Assembly: GCF_003226345.1 (NCBI RefSeq)
Contig: NZ_PDOF01000003.1
Span: 248,001-312,000, forward strand
Direction of reading: 5' to 3'
Source: Alteribacter lacisalsi
GTDB lineage: Bacteria > Bacillota > Bacilli > Bacillales > Salisediminibacteriaceae
DNA: 64,000 nt
The number at the start of each line of letters is the position of its first letter. The first letter of the stretch is position 1. Positions 34,846-44,052 of this stretch are shown here, one piece after another. The notes beneath the pieces are model-generated. The model was not told where the DNA came from. It was given only the letters and a program-made list of their open reading frames with translations, and ran no database searches. A program made the translations under genes and the position numbers.

Positions 34846-35718
34846 ATGAAACAGAAAAATACCGGCTGGTATCTGCTTTTTACCGCGCCACTTATTATTA
34901 TCTTTGCCCTCGTGGTGCTGGTTCCGTTCGTCATGGGATTCTATTATTCTTTTTTCCGATGGGACGGGATTTCCGCTAACCCAATGACGTTCATTGGTCT
35001 TAGTAACTACACAGCCCTAATGGGTGATGAAGATTTTTATACATCAGCCTGGCTGACAATAAAATTCACAATTATGGCAGTAGTTGCCGTCAACGTACTC
35101 GGTCTTGGGCTCGCTCTACTGGTAACTTCGAAACTTAAAACCGTCAACTACGCGAGAGCGATGTTTTTTATGCCGAACCTTATTGGCGGCCTCATTCTGG
35201 GTTACATCTGGCAGTTTATTTTTTCTGATGCCTTCCGTGTACTAGGAGAGAATTTCGGTTTTGAGTCCATCTTCCGTAATTGGCTGCTTGATTCATCTTT
35301 AGCCATGTATGCACTTGTCATTGTTTTCACCTGGCAAATGGCCGGCTACATGATGGTAATCTATATTGCTGGAATTCAAGGGATTCCCGGAGATACCATT
35401 GAAGCCGCAAAAATTGACGGGGCTAACTCCTGGCAACGACTCAAGAGTGTTATTATGCCATTGCTAATGCCATCATTTACAATTTGTTTATTTCTTACAC
35501 TCTCATTCAGTTTTAAGATCTATGACGTAAACCTGTCATTAACAGATGGCGGACCTGTTGGATCAACGGAACTTTTTGCGCTTCATATTTATAATGAGAT
35601 TTTCGGATACAGTAACTACGGATACGGTCAGGCGAAAGCAGTTGTATTCTTCCTGCTGATCGGTGCTGTCACTCTGACTCAAGTATATATCACCAAAAAA
35701 AGGGAGGTTGAAATGTAA
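34846..35718 (+). CDS. Sugar ABC permease (MalF-like)
   Basis: 290 residues, six membrane segments. The cytoplasmic EAA loop EAAKIDGANSWQRLKSVIMPLL, which contacts the ATPase, is near residue 185. The N-terminus GWYLLFTAPLIIIFALVVLVPFVMGFYYSF is typical of the MalF/UgpA family. Its TAA overlaps the next ATG by one base (TAATG). Confidence 0.92.
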   Translation: MKQKNTGWYLLFTAPLIIIFALVVLVPFVMGFYYSFFRWDGISANPMTFIGLSNYTALMGDEDFYTSAWLTIKFTIMAVVAVNVLGLGLALLVTSKLKTVNYARAMFFMPNLIGGLILGYIWQFIFSDAFRVLGENFGFESIFRNWLLDSSLAMYALVIVFTWQMAGYMMVIYIAGIQGIPGDTIEAAKIDGANSWQRLKSVIMPLLMPSFTICLFLTLSFSFKIYDVNLSLTDGGPVGSTELFALHIYNEIFGYSNYGYGQAKAVVFFLLIGAVTLTQVYITKKREVEM

Positions 35719-36551
35719 TGAAGGTCTCAAAGTACTTTAAAGAGATTCTGCTTTTAGTTTCGGCAATTATATTTCTCTCTCCTGTCTACATTATGTTCGT
35801 CAATTCATTTAAAACACGCGGGGAACTCTATGAAAGTGTCTTGGCCCTCCCAGAAAGTTTCAGTCTGCAATATTATTTAGAAGCAATTGATAGAATGAAT
35901 TTTTATAATGCATTATGGAACTCGTTTTATATTACAGTGATCTCTATTTTGTTCCTGGTTATTCTTTCGTCAATGACGGCATGGATGCTTGCAAGAACAA
36001 ATAACACAATCAGTAAAGTTATTTTTATGACTTTCATTGCAACTATGCTGATTCCCTTTCAGACCATCATGATGCCTCTCATTCAATTTATGAGCCAAAT
36101 TATGTCTGTAACAGGACTGCCGATGCTGAATACTCATGGTGGACTGATATTCATGCACATTGGATTTAACTCGGCCCTGTCAGTATTTTTGTATCACGGA
36201 TTTGTCAGCACGATTCCAAAATCATTGGAAGAAGCAGCTATCATCGATGGCTGTAATAAGTTCACCCTGTTCTGGAAGATCGTATTCCCAATGCTTAAGC
36301 CAATTACTGTTACAGTTATGATCCTGAACGTAATCCAGATCTGGAATGACTTCCTTCTTCCATCACTCGTACTCACAGATACCAGTTTACGGACTATTCC
36401 ACTGACCACGTTCTATTTCTTTGGTCAATTTACCATTCAGTGGAACCTTGCTATGGCCGGTTTGACCCTAACCATAATTCCGATCATTATTTTCTATTTA
36501 TTTGCTCAGAAACATATCATTAAAGGAATCGGCGAAGGTGCTGTAAAATAA
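35718..36551 (+). CDS. Sugar ABC permease (MalG-like)
   Basis: 277 residues, six membrane segments, with the EAA loop EEAAIIDGCNKFTLFWKIVFPML near residue 173. The N-terminus has the MalG-type LSPVYIMFVNSFKTRGE. It is translationally coupled to the preceding permease through a one-base overlap. Confidence 0.92.
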   Translation: MKVSKYFKEILLLVSAIIFLSPVYIMFVNSFKTRGELYESVLALPESFSLQYYLEAIDRMNFYNALWNSFYITVISILFLVILSSMTAWMLARTNNTISKVIFMTFIATMLIPFQTIMMPLIQFMSQIMSVTGLPMLNTHGGLIFMHIGFNSALSVFLYHGFVSTIPKSLEEAAIIDGCNKFTLFWKIVFPMLKPITVTVMILNVIQIWNDFLLPSLVLTDTSLRTIPLTTFYFFGQFTIQWNLAMAGLTLTIIPIIIFYLFAQKHIIKGIGEGAVK

Positions 36552-36558
36552 TCATAAG

Positions 36559-36597
36559 ACAGGTGGTAAACGTTTTACTGATTTACCACCTGTTTTA
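36559..36597 (+). terminator. Hairpin between the permease and DUF624 genes
   Basis: ACAGGTGGTAAA (36559-36570) pairs perfectly with TTTACCACCTGT (36582-36593), followed by TTTAC. It probably attenuates expression of the DUF624 and regulator genes. Confidence 0.7.
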
Positions 36598-36616
36598 CAA
36601 ACAAAGAGGTGTAATT

Positions 36617-37300
36617 ATGCGATTCTCGGGCTTTTCCCATCTAATCGTTCAAATAGCCAACTGGATTATGAAATTTTCATTGATCAACCTTCTATGGGTT
36701 ATAATTAACGGACCTTTCGCTGTAATCACTATCATCATGCTTTCCACCGGTTCGTTTATGGAAATGCTTGTTCCTCTGACCTTACTTATGATTTTAACAG
36801 CATTTTTGCTGTTCCCTAGTACCACTGCACTTTTTGCAATAACGCGTGAATGGATAATGGAATCTGAACAATCGTCACTGTTAAAAAGGTATTGGGCTCT
36901 TATACGTGAAAATTACCGGACAAGTTTTCGGGCGGGGAGCGTGTATGCTTTTATCTGGGCTGTCTGGTTCCTGGACTACCAGTACCTTTCATCAGTAAAC
37001 GATTTACTGGGAATGATTTTGATCATTGCAGGCATCCTTCTTTTTGTAAATACCGTGGTTTTTTTCTGCTTCCACTCCCATTACAGGATGCCGATGAAAA
37101 AGCTGTTTTCAAATTCCTTGCTGGTTACTTTAGGCAGCCCGGTTATGCTGCTCGGAACGATTGTACTCGGGACCTCCTTCGTTTATTTTACTGCTAGATT
37201 TCCAGTCGTTTTTATTTTCTTCACCGGATCCGTTTTTGCCTACTTATCATTCTATCTGTTTTTCCGGTATACACTCAGTGTGAATCGCCGGACAGCTTAA
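36617..37300 (+). CDS. YesL-like DUF624 membrane protein
   Basis: 227 residues with about five hydrophobic segments and the family N-terminus (NWIMKFSLINLLWVIINGPF). DUF624 proteins accompany carbohydrate ABC permeases in Bacilli; their function is unknown, possibly assembly or regulation of the importer. The start at 36617 follows AAAGAGGTG and removes 18 residues encoded in the terminator hairpin. Confidence 0.85.
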   Translation: MRFSGFSHLIVQIANWIMKFSLINLLWVIINGPFAVITIIMLSTGSFMEMLVPLTLLMILTAFLLFPSTTALFAITREWIMESEQSSLLKRYWALIRENYRTSFRAGSVYAFIWAVWFLDYQYLSSVNDLLGMILIIAGILLFVNTVVFFCFHSHYRMPMKKLFSNSLLVTLGSPVMLLGTIVLGTSFVYFTARFPVVFIFFTGSVFAYLSFYLFFRYTLSVNRRTA

Positions 37301-37331
37301 CCGACACTGTTTTAGTCAAAGGAGATTTTTT

Positions 37332-38039
37332 ATGGAAAGCAAGTACATGGTGATTTATACCGATATTGTGGAACAAATAAGGCGTAAAAAGTATAAAGCA
37401 AAAAAAACCTTACCCTCTGAGCATGATCTTATGGAAATTTACAGTACCTCAAGGGAAACAGTCCGGAAAGGACTGAACCTTCTTGCCCAGCATGGCTTTA
37501 TCCAAAAAGTTCGTGGTAAAGGCTCGGTTGTACTTGGTTCTGACAAAATTGATTTTCCAGTCTCAGGTCTTGTATCGTTTAAGGAACTTGCCAAAAAAAT
37601 GGGAAAAACTCACCGGACGGTCGTGCAGCATTTATCCTGCGAGCACCCGACAGAAAACACGATGAACCATTTGAATATCAAAAAAAACGATGAAATCTGG
37701 GTAGTTAAACGTTCGAGGGAAATTGACGGAGAAAAGATCATTTACGATAAAGATTACATCAATAAAGCTTATGTGGAGCATTTGACAGAGGAGATTTGTG
37801 AGAATTCGATCTATGAATATCTTGAAAAAGAGCTGAACTTGAAAATCAGCTTTGCCAAGAAGGAAATCACCGTACGCAAGCCGGATGAGGAAGAAAAAGC
37901 ATACATCGATTTGAACGGGGAAAATAATGTGGTTATCGTACGAAACTATGTTTATCTTAGTGATGCAAGTCTCTTTCAGTATACAGAATCCAGCCACAGA
38001 CCCGATAAATTCCAGTTCGTTGATTTTGCAAGGAGATAG
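37332..38039 (+). CDS. GntR/HutC-family repressor, TreR-like
   Basis: 235 residues. Winged helix at the N-terminus (IYTDIVEQIRRKKY, LPSEHDLMEIYSTSRETVRKGLNLLAQHGFI), then a UTRA effector domain. FPVSGLVSFKELAKKMGKTHRT closely resembles the trehalose repressor TreR of Bacillus. It probably binds the TTGTATAGACAG repeats upstream of the operon and is relieved by a phosphorylated or free sugar. It is the last gene before a REP cluster. Confidence 0.85.
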   Translation: MESKYMVIYTDIVEQIRRKKYKAKKTLPSEHDLMEIYSTSRETVRKGLNLLAQHGFIQKVRGKGSVVLGSDKIDFPVSGLVSFKELAKKMGKTHRTVVQHLSCEHPTENTMNHLNIKKNDEIWVVKRSREIDGEKIIYDKDYINKAYVEHLTEEICENSIYEYLEKELNLKISFAKKEITVRKPDEEEKAYIDLNGENNVVIVRNYVYLSDASLFQYTESSHRPDKFQFVDFARR

Positions 38040-38043
38040 CATA

Positions 38044-38331
38044 AAATGGGGACGGTTCTCAGGTGGCATTTTACCCTGAAAATCTATACCCTTTTGATTA
38101 TTTTTGCAGCTGTACGATCCCCGTCCCTGCATTTCAACACACCTTCTTTAAGCCGCTCTGCTCTTAAGCAAAGCGGCTTTTCCTTTACTAACTGCAACAC
38201 GATTTGAATGGACTCTGATCTCTTCTTCTTTCTCCTGTTCCTCTCAACTTACAGATGCCACGTGAGAACCGTCCCCACCTAACCTCCCGGTCTAGTCTCA
38301 TTTTGTAACGCGGGAACCGTCCCCACTTCGC
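38044..38331. repeat. REP cluster of four halves bracketing a terminator
   Basis: Forward half 38044-38070, degenerate reverse 38110-38130, reverse 38256-38284 and reverse 38303-38331. The first follows the GntR stop. The last lies inside the 3' end of the hydrolase gene and encodes its C-terminal residues. Confidence 0.85.
38150..38185. terminator. Bidirectional terminator in the REP cluster
   Basis: AAGCCGCT (38150-38157) pairs with AGCGGCTT (38172-38179), with an inner TGCT/AGCA pairing, followed by TTTCCTTT. It serves the convergent regulator and hydrolase genes. Confidence 0.82.
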
Positions 38332-39155
38332 ACTTTGAGGAAATCTCTTACGAGGCTGAGATATTTTTCATTTTCTTCAACCTGGGGTGAGTGGCCGCTG
38401 TTTTCAAAGATTACATAAGTGGCATCCTGGACGTTGGCGGCAATTTTATCTGAGCAAACGACGGGGGTGACCCAGTCATGGCGACCGACCGTAACGAGCA
38501 CGGGCACCTGGATCTCCTTAAGCCGTCCTGTCAGATCATATTCGGGCTTATTATACCGGAACGCATAGTTGTGAGTTTCATGACGGAAGTAGATATTCTC
38601 AAGGCGTTCCTTCGCTTTTTCTTCATCATACTCCACCGTATACAGCGGGAGAATCGCACCGAACATCCGCTTGAGTTCCTCATCGGAATGTACTTTTCCT
38701 TCAAACAGCCTGTAAATATCGTCCTCACTAATGTTGGCCAGGTCACTGTTCAGCGCCCGGTCGATGGACAACTGATTGAACTCACTGCTCGCGGCAGTGT
38801 CCCGAAGCATCACATGTGTTACATTTTGCGGATAACGAAGCACATACTCAAGTGTTAGAAATCCACCGTATGAGCCGCCGAGAATACGGATCGGCCCGTT
38901 CACAAGTTCCTTTCGCATCGCTTCAATGTCGGCAGTCCACTGCTCGTGAGTAAACGGCGGTTTCCCTTCCGAGCGCCCCGATCCTCTCATATCCATAAAC
39001 ACAAGCCGGTACTCATCACCGAGCGGGGAAAAGGACTGTATATCCCCGCGGCAGTCCCCGATTCCCGGGGCTCCGTGAATAAAGAAAATCGTTTCGCCTT
39101 CCGGGTTTCCGTGAATTTCATAATAAAGCTCGTTTCCGTTAACCGTCATTCGCAT
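38298..39155 (-). CDS. Alpha/beta hydrolase, proline-iminopeptidase-like
   Basis: 285 residues. The nucleophile elbow is GGSYGG (Ser), the oxyanion region is HGAPGIG, and the acid and base are in VGRHDWVTP and SGHSPQ. MRGSGRSEG is characteristic of the S33 peptidases that release N-terminal proline or other residues from short peptides. As the last gene of the dipeptide-uptake operon it would finish peptide degradation in the cytoplasm. The last nine residues, SGDGSRVTK, are encoded by a REP copy that also leads to the stop. Start follows GGAGGGAAAA. Confidence 0.88.
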   Translation of the reverse strand: MRMTVNGNELYYEIHGNPEGETIFFIHGAPGIGDCRGDIQSFSPLGDEYRLVFMDMRGSGRSEGKPPFTHEQWTADIEAMRKELVNGPIRILGGSYGGFLTLEYVLRYPQNVTHVMLRDTAASSEFNQLSIDRALNSDLANISEDDIYRLFEGKVHSDEELKRMFGAILPLYTVEYDEEKAKERLENIYFRHETHNYAFRYNKPEYDLTGRLKEIQVPVLVTVGRHDWVTPVVCSDKIAANVQDATYVIFENSGHSPQVEENEKYLSLVRDFLKVRSGDGSRVTK

Positions 39156-39205
39156 TGTTTTCCCTCCGTCCCTGCAGGGCGCAGAGCCCCGCCAGATTAC
39201 CAATG

Positions 39206-40108
39206 TTATTTCTTCACGTACTTCGGATCAAGCGCATCCCGGAGACCGTCACCAAGCATGTTGTACGCCAGCACGATCAGGGTGATCGCCATGCCGGGCA
39301 GAATACCGAGGATCGGTGCTGTCCAGATATACTGCTGGGCGTTCTGAAGCATGTTGCCCCACGTCGGCGTTGGCGGCTGAATGCCCAGACCAAGGTAACT
39401 GATTGCACTCTCGGTTAATATCGCCCAGGCGATACACAGTGTGGCTGCCACAATGATTGTCGGAATGATCTGCGGAATCACGTAACGAAACAGCGTCCTG
39501 AAGCGCGTTGCCCCCGACGACCTTGCCGCTTCCACAAATTCGTACTCTTTCCATTTCAGTGTTTCTCCGTAAACAACTCTGGTGATTTCCATCCATGAGG
39601 AGATGGCAATTACGACTACCACCATGACCGGGTTCGTCCCGAGAACAGTAAGGGCAACCAGAACGAAAAAGAAGTTCGGGATCGCCATCATCGCTTCGGT
39701 GAACCGCATCAGCACAGCCTCGACTGCTTTACCGAAAAAGCCTGCACTCGCTCCGATCAGGACGCCGATCAGGACGGAAAACACCATGGAGGTCAGGCCA
39801 ACCAGGAGGGTCACCTGACCGCCGTGAAGCATTCTCGCAAACACATCCCGGCCGATGTTATCTGTTCCCATCGGATGCTGTAGCGACCAGCCCGCAAGGC
39901 CCCCGGCCGTAGTCAGGGCCTCGGGGTCCACCCGCCAGAAAAGGGGGCCGAGAAACACGACAAGATGAACAGCTACAATAAACCAAAGCGATACAAAAGC
40001 CACTTTATTTTTTCTTAACCTCCGGAACACGGTCGATTTAACAGGAGGCGCTTTCTGTTCGGGATGAGCAGGCGCCATTCCCCGGGGGTCTGCAGCAGGT
40101 TCTGCCAT
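39206..40108 (-). CDS. Peptide ABC permease (DppC/OppC-like)
   Basis: 300 residues, N-terminal cytoplasmic tail then six membrane segments. GTDNIGRDVFARMLHGGQVTL is the OppC/DppC signature, and the EAA loop is VEAARSSGATRFRTLFRYVIPQI. It completes the translocation pore with the DppB-like partner encoded 24 bases upstream. Confidence 0.93.
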   Translation of the reverse strand: MAEPAADPRGMAPAHPEQKAPPVKSTVFRRLRKNKVAFVSLWFIVAVHLVVFLGPLFWRVDPEALTTAGGLAGWSLQHPMGTDNIGRDVFARMLHGGQVTLLVGLTSMVFSVLIGVLIGASAGFFGKAVEAVLMRFTEAMMAIPNFFFVLVALTVLGTNPVMVVVVIAISSWMEITRVVYGETLKWKEYEFVEAARSSGATRFRTLFRYVIPQIIPTIIVAATLCIAWAILTESAISYLGLGIQPPTPTWGNMLQNAQQYIWTAPILGILPGMAITLIVLAYNMLGDGLRDALDPKYVKK

Positions 40109-40132
40109 TACGTTTCACCTCTCCTTCATGGA

Positions 40133-41080
40133 TCACACATTTTTCACTCTCGGGTCAATCTTCGAATAGATCATATCGACAATCAGGTTACATACAATCA
40201 CGACAATCGTAACGAAAATCGTCACACCCATCACCAGAGGATAATCCCGCCCTCTGGCCGCTTCAATAATGAGGGAGCCTATCCCGGGCCAGCCGAAAAT
40301 GGCTTCTGTTATGACCGCCCCGCTTAACAGCCTCGGTATCAGTACACCAATAATAGATACTACGGGGATCAGAGCGTTCCGCAGGGCATGAACGTAAATG
40401 ACCAGCGATTCCTTCGCCCCTTTCGCCCGTGCGGTACGAATGTAGTTCTGGGAAACCACCTCAAGCATGGATGAGCGGGTGAAGCGCACAATATTAGGCA
40501 GAATCGTTGTAGACAGAATCAGAACCGGCATTATCAGGTGCGCGATCCAGCCGGTGAAACTGAAATCAGCGCCCCTCGGCCCCACACCTGAGGATGGCAG
40601 CCATCCAAGCTGGACGGAAAAAAGGAGGATGAGCATGATCCCGAGCCAGAATCCTGGGACAGACAGGCCGATTACACTGATAAAGTTAATGGAATACTCC
40701 CTGAAACCTCCCCGTTTCATGGCAGCAATAATACCAAACAGGATACCGAAAAAGACTGAAAAGACTATGGTAAAAACGGTCAACTCGAGCGTGTACGGAA
40801 TCCTGGACATAACTCTGTCTGTTACAGGCTCACTCGTGGAGAATGAGGTCCCGAAATCACCACGGACCGCGTCACCGAGCCACTGTACGTAACGTACCGG
40901 AACGGGGTCATCAAGCCCGAGCCTGTCAATCATTGCCTGCCGTTCTTCCGGTGAAGCATCCATCCGCATCACAGAGGATGGCCCACCCGGTGCGAGATTA
41001 ATCAGGAAAAACGTAATCACGCTGACTATCAGCAGCAGGACGATGCTCTGTCCCAGGCGGTTCGCAAGAAATTTCCCCAT
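40133..41080 (-). CDS. Peptide ABC permease (DppB/OppB-like)
   Basis: 315 residues, six membrane segments. The N-terminus FLANRLGQSIVLLLIVSVITFFLINLAPGGP and the EAA loop IRTARAKGAKESLVIYVHALRNALIPV are typical. It forms the pore with the DppC-like protein. A hairpin separates it from the binding-protein gene. Confidence 0.93.
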   Translation of the reverse strand: MGKFLANRLGQSIVLLLIVSVITFFLINLAPGGPSSVMRMDASPEERQAMIDRLGLDDPVPVRYVQWLGDAVRGDFGTSFSTSEPVTDRVMSRIPYTLELTVFTIVFSVFFGILFGIIAAMKRGGFREYSINFISVIGLSVPGFWLGIMLILLFSVQLGWLPSSGVGPRGADFSFTGWIAHLIMPVLILSTTILPNIVRFTRSSMLEVVSQNYIRTARAKGAKESLVIYVHALRNALIPVVSIIGVLIPRLLSGAVITEAIFGWPGIGSLIIEAARGRDYPLVMGVTIFVTIVVIVCNLIVDMIYSKIDPRVKNV

Positions 41081-41115
41081 CTTCTTTCCCCCTTCCGTCT
41101 ACACGTGTGACAGGG

Positions 41116-41133
41116 CAGGGGCCGAAGCCCCTG
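41116..41133 (-). terminator. Hairpin between the peptide-binding and DppB genes
   Basis: CAGGGGC and GCCCCTG pair around CGAA (a UUCG-type loop on the minus strand). There is no T-run, so it more likely stabilises the upstream mRNA than terminates fully. Confidence 0.5.
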
Positions 41134-41146
41134 TTCCTGGTACTTA

Positions 41147-42790
41147 TTACTCTTCCACGTACCATTCATTGATATAATGCAGCGCGTCACCAAAGGCCAG
41201 TTCAGGAACACCCTGCAGACCATCCACTTTCACCTGGGCTTCCTGAGGGTACCAGAGGAACAGGTACGGCTGTTCTTCAGCCATCAGTTCCTGAAGCTCT
41301 GCATAAATGTCCGCCCGGGCATCCACGTCACTCTCACGTGAACCGGCTTCAAGAAGGGCATCCATCTCTTCGTTCTGATAGCCTGGAATATTGTTGCCTG
41401 TTCCGGCAGTGGACGAGTGCATGTAAGGCAGAAGGTCCGGATCAGCCGGATATCTCCACCAGTTGAGTGTCATCTCGTAATCCCGGTTAATGACCACCTG
41501 GTCAATCATCGTGTTCCATTCCATCGTTTCAAGAGTCACGTCGAAACCGGCTGTGCGAAGATACTGCTGTACGAGCTGGGAAACCGGTTCAAGGTCACCC
41601 TGAATGCCGATTTCAAAGGAAATCTCAAATGTTTCCCCGTCTTTTTCAAGTATACCGTCATCATTTTTTTCCCAGCCTGCTTCGGCAAGCAGGGCTTCAG
41701 CCTGGTCAGGGTCGTAATCAAAGCGCGGCACATCATCGGTGTAATACTCTTCCAGCGCCGGAGCAATGCCGGCATCGGCAATGGTGCCGTAACCCTGTAG
41801 CACGGTGTCGATAATATACTCGCGGTCAATCGCATGAAGCATCGCCTGTCTGACGAGCTTGTCCTGAAACTTCTCTTCTTCCTGATTCAGGGAAATCCAG
41901 AAAAAACGTGTTGTTTCCCTTGGATAGACGCCGACCCCATCCGAGCTTTCAATCCGCTCGATTGAAGACGTGTCATCAAGGGAGAAAATAGATAGTTCGC
42001 CGCTCAGCACCTGCGCCACGTGCGTATTCACATCAGCCAGAACCCGGTACTCGACTTCATCGAGGAGGGCTTCATCGCCGTAATAGTTCTCGTTACGCTC
42101 AAGCGTCACGCTCTGTCCCGACGTATAGTCCTTGATTTTGAAAGGACCGGTCCCGACAGGCTCCCCTTTGTTAAATGAGTTCAGCTCCCACGGATCCTCC
42201 CCTTCAAAGATGTGCTTCGGAATGATTTCCGTATTAAAGCTCAGATAGGCCGGCAGTGCCGCAACCGGGCTGTTCATGTGAAAAACAACCGTGTGATCAT
42301 CGACCACTTCCACTTCCTCAACCTCCGTAAAGTACGAGGTATTGTTCGCTCCGAGTGAGGAATCAAGGGCAATCTCGTTAAAGGTGAACGCCACATCTTC
42401 CGCTGTAAACGGCTCCCCGTCATGCCACTCCACATCGTCCCTCAGATGAAAAGTCCATTCGAGTTCATCATCCGAAGTTTCCCAGTCCTCCGCTAAATCC
42501 GGTGAGGGAAGAAGGTCCTTTCCGGGCTTTGTAAGACCTGAAAACAGAACCCGGTTGACGACATTCGATTCTGCGTAAGCGTTAGGGTGCCATGGGTTAA
42601 AGGTCGGGTCGGCAACGATCGGAATGGCAACCTTGCCGCCCTGCTGTGCCTCGCCCTCCGTTGCAGCTTCAGTCGAATCATCCGGTGTGCCTTCCTCTCC
42701 CGTGCCCGTGTCTTCCTCTCCATACGCACAAGCGGTAAAAATCAGTAAACTCCCTGCAACGGCTGCCAGTAAACGACTTGTTTTTTTCAT
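41147..42790 (-). CDS. Peptide ABC transporter binding lipoprotein
   Basis: 547 residues, family 5 extracellular binding protein. Lipobox FTAC (Cys21), an acidic Gly/Thr-rich linker, then ADPTFNPWHPNAYAESNVVNRVLFSGL, DVEWHDGEPFTAEDVAFTF and MLHAIDREYIIDTV, all family landmarks. It captures dipeptides or oligopeptides. It is encoded after the M19 dipeptidase. Confidence 0.92.
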   Translation of the reverse strand: MKKTSRLLAAVAGSLLIFTACAYGEEDTGTGEEGTPDDSTEAATEGEAQQGGKVAIPIVADPTFNPWHPNAYAESNVVNRVLFSGLTKPGKDLLPSPDLAEDWETSDDELEWTFHLRDDVEWHDGEPFTAEDVAFTFNEIALDSSLGANNTSYFTEVEEVEVVDDHTVVFHMNSPVAALPAYLSFNTEIIPKHIFEGEDPWELNSFNKGEPVGTGPFKIKDYTSGQSVTLERNENYYGDEALLDEVEYRVLADVNTHVAQVLSGELSIFSLDDTSSIERIESSDGVGVYPRETTRFFWISLNQEEEKFQDKLVRQAMLHAIDREYIIDTVLQGYGTIADAGIAPALEEYYTDDVPRFDYDPDQAEALLAEAGWEKNDDGILEKDGETFEISFEIGIQGDLEPVSQLVQQYLRTAGFDVTLETMEWNTMIDQVVINRDYEMTLNWWRYPADPDLLPYMHSSTAGTGNNIPGYQNEEMDALLEAGSRESDVDARADIYAELQELMAEEQPYLFLWYPQEAQVKVDGLQGVPELAFGDALHYINEWYVEE

Positions 42791-42811
42791 CCCATGATCA
42801 CTCCTTTTTAT

Positions 42812-44035
42812 TTATTTCGCCCAGGTTTCTTCAAGTAGGCGAAGGATGTTCTGTCCCATTACTTTTCTGATGGCTTCTTCCCCGTAACCGTGTTTCACGA
42901 GCCAGCGGGCAATGTTCGGGAAGCACTCCGCCGGGTTTTCCAGTCCTTTCACGTACTCCACTTTGTCGAATGCCGGTCCTTTGTGAGAGCTGCCGATGGA
43001 AAGCTGTCTGGCAAACACACTGTGCAGCTGTACGTGATCACCGAAGAGCGTATCCGGTCCGAATGCCACATGATCGATGCCGACAAGATTGGCAACGTAC
43101 TCGAAATGCTCCATAAATGACTCGATCGAGTGAGATGGATGATTGTGCGTAAGCGTCGTATGAGGGGCTGCTTCGATCGCAATCACCCCGCCTTTTTCCG
43201 CACAAGCTTTGATCACTTCATCCGGCTTCATCCGATTCGTTTTCCAGAGACTTCGTGCCCCAACGTGCGTGATTGAGACCGGTTTGGTGCTCGTTTCGAT
43301 CGTATCAAGGGCAGTCTGATCTCCGCAGTGCGACACGTCAATGGTAATTCCAAGCTTGTTCATTCGTTCCACTGCCTGTTTTCCGAAAACAGTCAGGCCG
43401 CCGTCACTCGGCTCACGAAGCCCAGCCCCGAGCTGATTGGCTTCAGAATAGGCGATCCCCATACACCGGACACCTAGTCCATAGAGAACATCAAGCCTGT
43501 CCAGTTCGTTTTCGATCATCGTCGCTGCTTCAAGAGAGGAAACGAAAGCAATTTTCCCTTCTTTTTTTGCCCGGTATAGATCATCAATCCGTTCCGCCTT
43601 TATCACCATGTCCTGGTGGGCAATGTCGCTGTAACGGATGCCGATATCGTGAATCACATCCGACCATTTCCACCCAGCCTGGGAGGTAATCATGGCCGTC
43701 CCGTCCATGAAGTTTTCAAAAATCACATCCAGTCCGGATCTGCTGAGTGCTTCGAAGGCGGTCCAGTCCCGGCCCTGCCTGCGGAATTCAAAGATTTCCG
43801 AGACGTCTTCGGGACAGATAAACGTGTGCTCATGCATGGAGACAATGTGTTCTTTTCCAAGGATATCCTGTACTTTTTCCTCTTCTTCCTCACTTACGGG
43901 ATATGTGTACGCGGGAACGCGATCGATTTCTTTTGCCAGTTTGTAGGGCTGATAGTCTTTGCCTTCCTCAAGGTACTGAAAGGATTTGTAACCGTCATAT
44001 TTTTTCGGGTTGCCAATGCGGGTTGTTTTTGTCAT
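42812..44035 (-). CDS. M19 membrane-dipeptidase-family peptidase
   Basis: 407 residues, zinc-dependent dipeptidase related to renal dipeptidase. Metal-site landmarks: MHEHTF near residue 67 (in place of the usual H-x-D), the bridging Glu region SSLEAA, DVSHCGD, SITHVGARSL and FGPDTLFGD. It has no signal peptide, so it is cytoplasmic. Family members hydrolyse dipeptides, including those with a C-terminal D-residue, so the operon may salvage wall or D-amino-acid peptides (inference). Confidence 0.85.
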   Translation of the reverse strand: MTKTTRIGNPKKYDGYKSFQYLEEGKDYQPYKLAKEIDRVPAYTYPVSEEEEEKVQDILGKEHIVSMHEHTFICPEDVSEIFEFRRQGRDWTAFEALSRSGLDVIFENFMDGTAMITSQAGWKWSDVIHDIGIRYSDIAHQDMVIKAERIDDLYRAKKEGKIAFVSSLEAATMIENELDRLDVLYGLGVRCMGIAYSEANQLGAGLREPSDGGLTVFGKQAVERMNKLGITIDVSHCGDQTALDTIETSTKPVSITHVGARSLWKTNRMKPDEVIKACAEKGGVIAIEAAPHTTLTHNHPSHSIESFMEHFEYVANLVGIDHVAFGPDTLFGDHVQLHSVFARQLSIGSSHKGPAFDKVEYVKGLENPAECFPNIARWLVKHGYGEEAIRKVMGQNILRLLEETWAK

Positions 44036-44052
44036 GGGTTTTCCTCCTTAAG

